A stretch of DNA of 64,000 bases from NCBI RefSeq assembly GCF_030704535.1, contig NC_081807.1:4443001-4507000 (forward strand), in the 5' to 3' direction. The position numbers and the translations under genes were made by a program. Shown in pieces: positions 57,568 to 64,000 of this stretch (within the stretch, counting starts at the first letter, position 1; each line of letters starts with the position of its first letter). This DNA comes from Vitis vinifera. Its lineage: Eukaryota; Streptophyta; Magnoliopsida; Vitales; Vitaceae. Below the pieces are notes generated by a model. It was not told where the DNA came from. It was given only the letters and a program-made list of their open reading frames with translations, and searched no databases.

Positions 57568-59430
57568 TTGTGGTTCTGATTCTGAGCTCACTGCAACATG
57601 AATTTGGCTCAACCCGCATAAAAAAATTATCGACCCAGAGCAGAAATGAGAAAACTAGCAAAAATCAACAAAAATAAAAACACATTCGTGTACCAGGTAC
57701 CATGATATCCTAGAATGAATCAAACAGTTGCTTGAGTTCAAAGAGCATGGAGAATCTTTGACAAAGCAGAAAAATGGTGGAGCATCAGCATCCAAGTACA
57801 CAGAACCAATGCAAGAACATGACAAATATTTACGCTCACACACACACACACAAGGAAAAGGAAAATCATCATAAACCCATTTCCAACCTTTCTTTTATGT
57901 ATCATATTCATGGGAAATCGAACCACGTGAAGGATAAGGCTTTTCTACAGTTGATATTCACGAGTTTCCCTGCATTCCTCCCCCATTTCCTGCAAATCGT
58001 TGTCAAACAGCATCATCCTTTTCAGAGAGTTTCTGTAGTGATGTCATTATACCTAAACTCTCACTTTTTTCCAAAAATTTTCTGATAATTTAATCTATCA
58101 CCATGTTACGCATTTATTACTAAACCCATTAATCTCATGTGCATTTCTTGTTCAAATGACACTGGGTATATCATAAAAGTTCCTTTCTCTCTTACTAAAA
58201 CTGATGAAACCCCTCTACCCTACACTTGAAATACCATTAAGACAAGGATATTAATTTAATGTTATATATCCAACTTTCAATCTGAATCTTTCATATTAAA
58301 TTTGTATAGTTGAATAAAGATACAAATAATTGGAAAGTTTTGATCAAATGATGACCATTGTATTATTAAAGGGTAGCTTTTTTTTTTTTTTTTTTGTTTC
58401 TTTATTCCTTCTCTCTTTTTTCAAAAACTTTTTTGACCACACAGATAAGAAATCAAATCCACCTCAAACTTCACTTCACCACACTAATGATAAAGAGAAG
58501 ATAAAACCAACCTTGATGCCAGATAAATATATGCACATGTGATAGACTCTTATAAAAAAAATGTTATTGAAGCCAATTTTACAAAAACATACAACACAAT
58601 TATACATATTTTTCATATAATTTTTTTTTTCTGTTTTCAAGAATAAATCCATCATGAACTTTACTACTTTCATTCAATAAGAAATCAAGATTTGGAAGTA
58701 ATGATAATAAGTGAATGCTTTGCAGCACATTCATGGGTGTAGAATATGCTTGGAGAGTATTGCGTTGGGTTTGTGCTGTGGAGGATCCATTAGAAAAGGT
58801 GGAGCACACCTGGCCAAATTCTAGTTCATTTAATAATAATATTCCATGGAAAGTGCTTTCATGCTTGTTCTTAGCATGATTCTGTTTTGTTTTCCCTGCA
58901 ATGCCTGCACAATTATCACATCCATGTGTGGGCTGCTTTAGGATCTTTTTCCAAGGCCAATATGAACATCTTTTACCTCCTTATGGAACATCAGAACAGT
59001 GTCATCAAAATTCAAAAATTCCAAGATTCCAAAATTCCAAAATCCCCATAATCATATTTTAAATTTGGAATTAAGATTTTTGTAGAAATTATTGTGTGGA
59101 CAGGTTTGTCTGCAATGGAAATAAATTTCTCAACAAAAACAAATTTTATTCTTTTGTTCGTAATTAATTTAATCTTACCAAATACTATCCTTCCAAATTG
59201 TGGACAAGATGTCTCAATCCTCCATGGGATATGTGTGTAATATTCTTATCTCTCAACCAGACCAACAAATGTAATATCAATCAAGCATCTTACTATAAAA
59301 TTGTTGAAAAGGCTAGATTCTGTTTTGATAGCCAAAAACAATTCAGTCTCTGCATTGAACAGAGGGAAAGAAACAGAGGTTGTTGAATAACAAACAATTG
59401 ATACTAACTAATTTTATTCTGAAGTACTTC
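57568..59430. other. Intergenic DNA between the membrane-protein gene and petM
   Basis: It holds the promoter of the membrane-protein gene (minus strand) and the 3' flank of petM. A (CA)n run lies at about 57837-57853, a T-run at 58378-58396, and a short AAATTCC-rich repeat at about 59010-59045. No further gene is convincing. Confidence 0.6.
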
Positions 59431-59811
59431 TCATTCAGCCTCCTCCACAGATGCTTCAATTCGAAGAAGAACAAACCCCACTGCAACTCCAACGAGAACT
59501 AGGCCGTTCATGATTGCCGCAATCCTGAATATCTCTCCAACAGCATTGCAGGTAGAAGACAGAGCTCCTCCTCCTCTTCCTTTGCCTTGTGATGGGGACT
59601 TCAGTGAGCCCACAATCTTTGCAAAGGACTGCTCAGTACAAACAGGAAGGCCTAAAGAGGCCACACTGTTGTAAGCTTTCAGTCCATCAAAGGAGTTCAG
59701 TCCCCCTATGAAGTGTACATTGGTTTTTCTCCTCTGGGAGGTGCGGCCTAAGCCCGCAATGGCAGCAGCAGAAAATGTGGAGGGGGAAAGTGTGGCAGAA
59801 GCTGTTGCCAT
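59431..59811 (-). CDS. petM: Cytochrome b6f complex subunit PetM (subunit 7), chloroplast precursor
   Basis: A single coding exon of 126 aa. The ATG at 59811 (MATASATLS) is chosen because the only upstream in-frame alternative is a GTG. Residues 1 to about 90 are a Ser/Ala/Arg-rich, acid-poor transit region, containing the conserved block [14 protein letters not shown] and [13 protein letters not shown]. The mature subunit begins near NAVGEIF (89-95) and has one membrane helix (about 98-117) ending in [13 protein letters not shown]. PetM is a small subunit of the thylakoid cytochrome b6f complex, which moves electrons from plastoquinol to plastocyanin. It is nuclear-encoded in plants. The 5' leader contains a probable intron (59830-59969). 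Confidence 0.95.
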   Translation of the reverse strand: MATASATLSPSTFSAAAIAGLGRTSQRRKTNVHFIGGLNSFDGLKAYNSVASLGLPVCTEQSFAKIVGSLKSPSQGKGRGGGALSSTCNAVGEIFRIAAIMNGLVLVGVAVGFVLLRIEASVEEAE

Positions 59812-59829
59812 TGCTATCTTCCCCACAAT

Positions 59830-59969
59830 CTGGTGTGTATTTAAGGGAAAATTTTGTTAGCCTTGTGCTTGTTTGGATGCTGAGAAAAGATAGGAAAAGA
59901 TAGAAAAACTTCCTATAGTTTCATGGCAGTCAAGGAGAATATGCTAATGAGAAAAGAAGAAATGATTAC
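59830..59969 (-). other. Probable 5'UTR intron of petM
   Basis: On the minus strand, CATCAG|GTAATC at 59969 and ACACCAG|ATTG at 59830 form a donor and acceptor about 18 bases upstream of the ATG, leaving a short, C/T-rich first exon upstream. Confidence 0.5.
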
Positions 59970-60142
59970 CTGATGTGATGAGGTTGAAGAGCTTTGTTCA
60001 AATATCGAAGTACAGAGATGATGAGAGGGAAGCAAATGACACTTTGTAAGAAGTGAGATGGGAGAAGTTGGATAAGGTGATAGCAAGATGGTTGGCTGAC
60101 AAGCTGATGAGATGAGCTTATTTCTAGAGAAAGATTGTCCCA

Positions 60143-60156
60143 CTTTAAATATTGGC
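60143..60156 (-). promoter_or_regulatory. petM: Candidate CCAAT/TATA promoter elements of petM
   Basis: The minus strand reads GGCCAATATTTAAAG, giving a CCAAT word followed at once by TATTTAAA. It lies about 175 bases upstream of the putative first splice donor. Assigned by position and motif only. Confidence 0.4.
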
Positions 60157-60159
60157 CAA

Positions 60160-60937
60160 GAAAAAGTGAGACCCATGTCATGCTAGTGGGAGAGAGCCTG
60201 TATTAAAGTGCTTTTGTTCGTTTGTGAAAATTCATAACAGTCACTTGCTCAAACCACCAGTTTAAGCTTTGAAAACCAATCAATGATGCAATCAAGCCAG
60301 TTAGTTTTTGACTTTTCAAATGACACTGTTTTTTCTTCAAGCCCTAACTCTAAATTTATGTGATAGAGTCTACACCACTTGAGGAGAGTCAAAACAAATC
60401 AAGCAAACAGAGGTACATATATAGAGAATGGGTGTGTTTGGGTTTAGCCAAGGGCTCCTGCGGACAATTGAAACTCCCACCAGAGGATCTGAGAGTATTG
60501 CATCCTTGCTTGATTGAACTCTCACATCTTGAGAAATAGTTCAGGAAAAAAATAGCTAAAGAGAAAAGAATATGGGGTCAAAAACACAATATTCAAAATC
60601 ATGGATCAGGGCCATTCACTTCCATGGGATCCATGGCATTTCTGAGTTTGGGCAGCTAAAACTACACAAACCCAGTTGAGTAGGGGAAAAACAAATTGCA
60701 TAATCCTCTAGTAGTGAACAGACGCAGGGACTTTACTGCCATGCTGCACCAAGTCATGGACCAAACTCTCCCTTGGAAGCCTGCAGAGTTTGGAAGACTG
60801 TACAGGTAATAGAAGAGAAGATTGTTAATTATACATAGGGTTTGATAGATAGTTACATACCACATCCAGAAATTCATAATCTCATAGGAATTCCCATAAG
60901 ATAAATGTTAACAACCACAATAAATATCGATAGTTAA
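60160..60937. other. petM upstream DNA and 3' flank of the B3-domain gene
   Basis: No independent gene. 60180-60560 would carry petM promoter sequence; 60600-60937 probably includes the 3'UTR of the B3 gene. The frames here lack support. Confidence 0.5.
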
Positions 60938-63900
60938 CTATCCGGAAGTCTTGGAAGAAACTATTGGCAAACGTAAGTTGGCTTTACTTGGCTCAGCCAT
61001 CTCTTCACCACTTTCAGCTCGGCATTTGCATTTGGGTGCCCTCCGGCTAGGCTGTGCCCGAAGAATGTGAACAACAAGGAGATACCCCTCATGGCCACTT
61101 TCCTGTACAAATTCACAAATGCAGGTGTCATTTTCACCCACATTGTTCCACTTGCAGAATGGTTTCCACCCAATCCATGTCCGACCATCCTTCCAGACAG
61201 CAACCTTTCCAATCCACAATCTCCCAAGAGGGTCACGAAGGGTCATCTTTGGAGGTAATTTAATATTATGGTCTCTTAGCACATCTAATGGAACATACTG
61301 CAGTAGTGGACAAAGAAAGCTTCCATAAGCAACAAGCAAAATGAGAAGAACTAGTAACTACAGTTTCTGGCACTGCTCTACTAAGTTTGAGATCAAGTTT
61401 AAACTGAGGAAGTGAAGAAAAAGAAGCAAGCTGTGGTTTGGTGATGCCTGGAAGACTTCTTAAAAGAAGCAACATGTATGTACGAGACACATTACTAAAC
61501 ATGGTCATCATTTAGCAAGCAAATTAAGTAATAAACAGGAAAAAAAGAATTTTTTTTTTTTCATGGATGACAGCAAAAAAGCAAGATATATAGCACCAAA
61601 AAATACATTTGTTATAACTAAGAAGCTAGCAAGTAGTGCTATTGCAACATTACTAGTATTATTTGGTTAGCTCTCATCTGGCTTGAATGAAGAATTGTTA
61701 TTTGATCTATTGATGGTACATTTTATGGGAGAAGAGTGGCACGAAGATGATGAAATAACCAAGTTTGGGGGAATAGTGGAACAGCTTGTAATCAGATATT
61801 GAGTTGGGGAAACCCGGCAATAATCTTAGGGAGAATCATGCAATTATAAAGCTTGAGACATTCTCTTTTTATGGGAAGAAAGAGAAACTACATTATAGGA
61901 ATAGAAATAGGCCAAAAGAGATGAACTATCTTACAAACAGAATGTGGAAATAGAAAGAAATTAAAAGGCCAAACTTTTTACAAGCAATGGAACATCAAAA
62001 GATGGCTACCACAATGCCCAATGAAACCCAATCTCAACCTAGAAAAAAAAAAAATTATCCAAGGGGAAATGAAATCCCTAACTGAAGCCTATGACAAGTA
62101 GGCCTGGGTGTTTGGTTAAGCAATCCAGTATATAGTTTGCTCATCTAAGCTTCCAAGCAAACCAGCACTCCAAACCTCTTGAGGGGTCAATAGAAGATCT
62201 AATGTTAACATATGCATATATACAATACATGGTATCATACCCTAAAGAGATTCATACCAAACTCTCTTTAAGAGACAAAAGTATGAAGTCCATAAATAAC
62301 TGAAATCTAATGGTTGTTGCAACTTGCAACTTTTTGGGCAAAATCTAACAAGCACCAAGAAGCATCCTACCACCACTTCACAAGCCCACCCCAAGTACTC
62401 AGTGATTGGAAGGACAGGCACAGCATCAAGGTGGGAACGAGTCCATATAGGATCCCCTGAACCCTACTCTTAACTTGGCTCATTATAAATAAGGTGTTAT
62501 GCCTAAAGGGCACCTTTGATAGCAGATATTCTGAGGGATGCATCAAATGAAACTACCAGAAGTACTTTTTAAGGGGAAAAAATGTTGTGCCCTGAACACA
62601 TGATATACATATTTGAATTGAGCATATTGAGTATTTTATGATCTGGAATACATGGACCCACTGCAGAATGATGCATAGAAAATGTGGCACATCAATCTAC
62701 CAACCGATTCAAAGTCAAGCATCATCTGAAATTTGAATAAATTGTGTTAACTTCATTTTTCTACTAGGACTAGTTAGAGAAGATTTGATTTTAGTTTCCT
62801 TTGTTGTCAATTTTCTATAAAACCTTCTTATGGCCTCACACAAAGAAAAAAAGCTCAACCATAAATTTCATTTATTTCTGTAATAATTTCTAGTTTCTTT
62901 ATTTTACTTCATTAGGAACTCTTCATAACCAATATCTATATTTTTCTTCAAACCTGTAGGACCTTGTGATGGAGGGGATAGGAGTTTAAGATGTGAAAAT
63001 AGTTTGGAGTCACATATGAATCTATCTAAGAGAATAACTTAATTAATCTTTCCTGCACACCTTGACAATGATACACCTACAGCCTACAGGAACCTCTAGT
63101 TGATATGGGTTCTGACTCTACATCCTACCTCTCCTGAAGACAACCTGTTTTCCTTCATTTCAAACTTAAAGAGTGCAAAAGCTTACTATTATTCCCCTAA
63201 TTCCCAATTATAGACCACAATCATTCCTTCACCACTCATCTTCGCCTTGGTCCTTTATAATCAATCCCATATTTCCCTGTTTTCTATGATCTCTTACTAA
63301 AGCTATGGAGCCATCCTATCAAATCTCTTTCCATCCCTCTCCTTAACATTTTTGTTGCTAAAGTCTTCTGGCTACCAATCTAATTCCTTCTAACCACCCA
63401 TTTCTAGCTCCAAAGGTGTTCAAAATTTATGATTGTCCTCAATAAAAGAGTGTTGGCATAACAATGATTTCAATTATTGAACATTGCTTTCTTTCACACC
63501 CACTTTTCCTGTGGAAACTTATAGCACATTCTAATTTCCTATACAAGGAAGTTAACCTGGACAAAAATGCAATAGGTGAAATATTTAGCCAATGAAATTC
63601 ATCCTAGAAAGCCATCAGATCTCATTGAGGATTACTTATCTAAGATATTCAAGAAAAATACTAGATTTGACACTAGACAAAAACAAATTAACAAGTAAAC
63701 AAAGAAATATTTAAGGTCTAGCCATGACACTACATAAAGTTATAAAAGATATAACACAACCATAAAAGATGTTCACAGAGGAGAGATTATAAATAGGTGA
63801 TGCAAGCCTTACCAATTTGCTCCTCCTCGCTGGTCTTACTTTAGTTTCGAAATAAGGATTTTGGGGATTAACAATACTTTCTATTTCAAAAGCAATGTTT

Positions 63901-64000
63901 TCCTCAACCTGGACAGCAGAAGCTTCCTTATACTTTCTCTTGGTGCAGTTGCTTTCTTCGGATGCAACTCTGCTCTTTTTAATGGCAGTTTGTTTGTACC
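60938..64000 (-). CDS. B3-domain transcription factor (REM-like), 3' part; 5' end outside the window
   Basis: Two coding exons are visible. The partial exon 64000-63813 (62 codons, ending NPYFETKVRPARRSKL) splices in phase 0 to the last exon 61297-60938 (119 codons plus stop) across an intron of about 2.5 kb. The joint falls inside a B3 domain, with YVPLDVLRDHNIKLPP, then LRDPLGRLWIGKVAVWKDGR, WKPFCKWNNVGEND and LLVVHILR. B3 proteins of the REM group are plant nuclear DNA-binding proteins. The basic linker before the domain (KKSRVASEESNCTKRKYKE) suggests an earlier domain upstream, as in two-B3 REM proteins. A short Cys/Lys/Arg-rich tail follows the domain. The typical WIGGW is WIGW here. Target genes are unknown. 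Confidence 0.82.
61298..63812 (-). other. Long intron of the B3-domain gene
   Basis: 2,515 bp with a GTAAGG donor and an acceptor ending CTACTGCAG. No transposon or nested gene was recognised. The frame at 61266-61511 lies mostly in intron and looks accidental. Confidence 0.65.

Noticed and set aside
59812-59826. Five-codon N-terminal extension of PetM (MGKIA)
   Set aside because: The first codon is GTG, and the conserved start MAT lies at 59811.
61266-61511. 81-codon minus-strand frame upstream of the last B3 exon
   Set aside because: It lies mostly in the intron, in a different frame from the B3 domain, and includes the splice acceptor.

Overview
The window looks like nuclear DNA of a dicot plant, most likely grapevine (Vitis) or a close relative. 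Evidence: genes with GT-AG introns and AT-rich noncoding DNA, a CYP82-type cytochrome P450 cluster, a nuclear petM gene with a chloroplast transit peptide, a plant B3 transcription-factor gene, and several plant LTR retrotransposons. The species call is an inference from overall character; no database was searched. I saw no rRNA or tRNA genes, no CRISPR array and no bacterial operons.

Layout. Positions 1-54170 are a tandem P450 cluster, all on the minus strand, built from three related gene types. Type A is at 188-2081, as a 5' scrap at 24590-24733, and at 38248-40148. Type B is at 3514-18403, 25289-26972 and 47050-47819, all broken. Type C is at 20850-22763 and 50246-52161, both open. Each full gene has two coding exons joined by one phase-0 intron. 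The order A-B-C recurs, so the cluster appears to have grown by duplicating an A-B-C block. Three genes look complete (188-2081, 20850-22763, 50246-52161). The second type A gene carries a stop codon and an altered I-helix.

The cluster is heavily invaded. The type B gene at 3514-18403 is cut twice. Its exon 2 holds an 8-kb Harbinger/Tourist-like element whose interior is 20 tandem copies of a ~351-bp unit. Its exon 1 holds a 5.06-kb Ty1/copia element with 210-bp LTRs. The paralogue at 47050 keeps the empty copia site, so the copia insertion is younger than the duplication. A 476-bp solo LTR is present in both copies and is therefore older.

Between the second and third P450 blocks (27191-38050) lies a block of mobile DNA. 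It holds a 38-bp minisatellite, a proline-rich repetitive ORF, a 6.6-kb LTR-like structure with a 5-bp target duplication, and a 732-bp solo LTR. The 6.6-kb structure encloses intron-poor pieces of four host genes in one orientation: class II trehalose-6-phosphate synthase, a BEACH-domain protein, a probable midasin, and a peroxisomal adenine nucleotide carrier. The first two are fused in one open 705-codon frame. This multi-gene chimera is the most unusual item in the window.

Positions 54176-64000 are ordinary single-copy-looking euchromatin, also on the minus strand. They hold a ten-exon membrane-protein gene (At3g27390 type, 580 aa), petM (126 aa) and the 3' end of a B3-domain gene that runs off the window.
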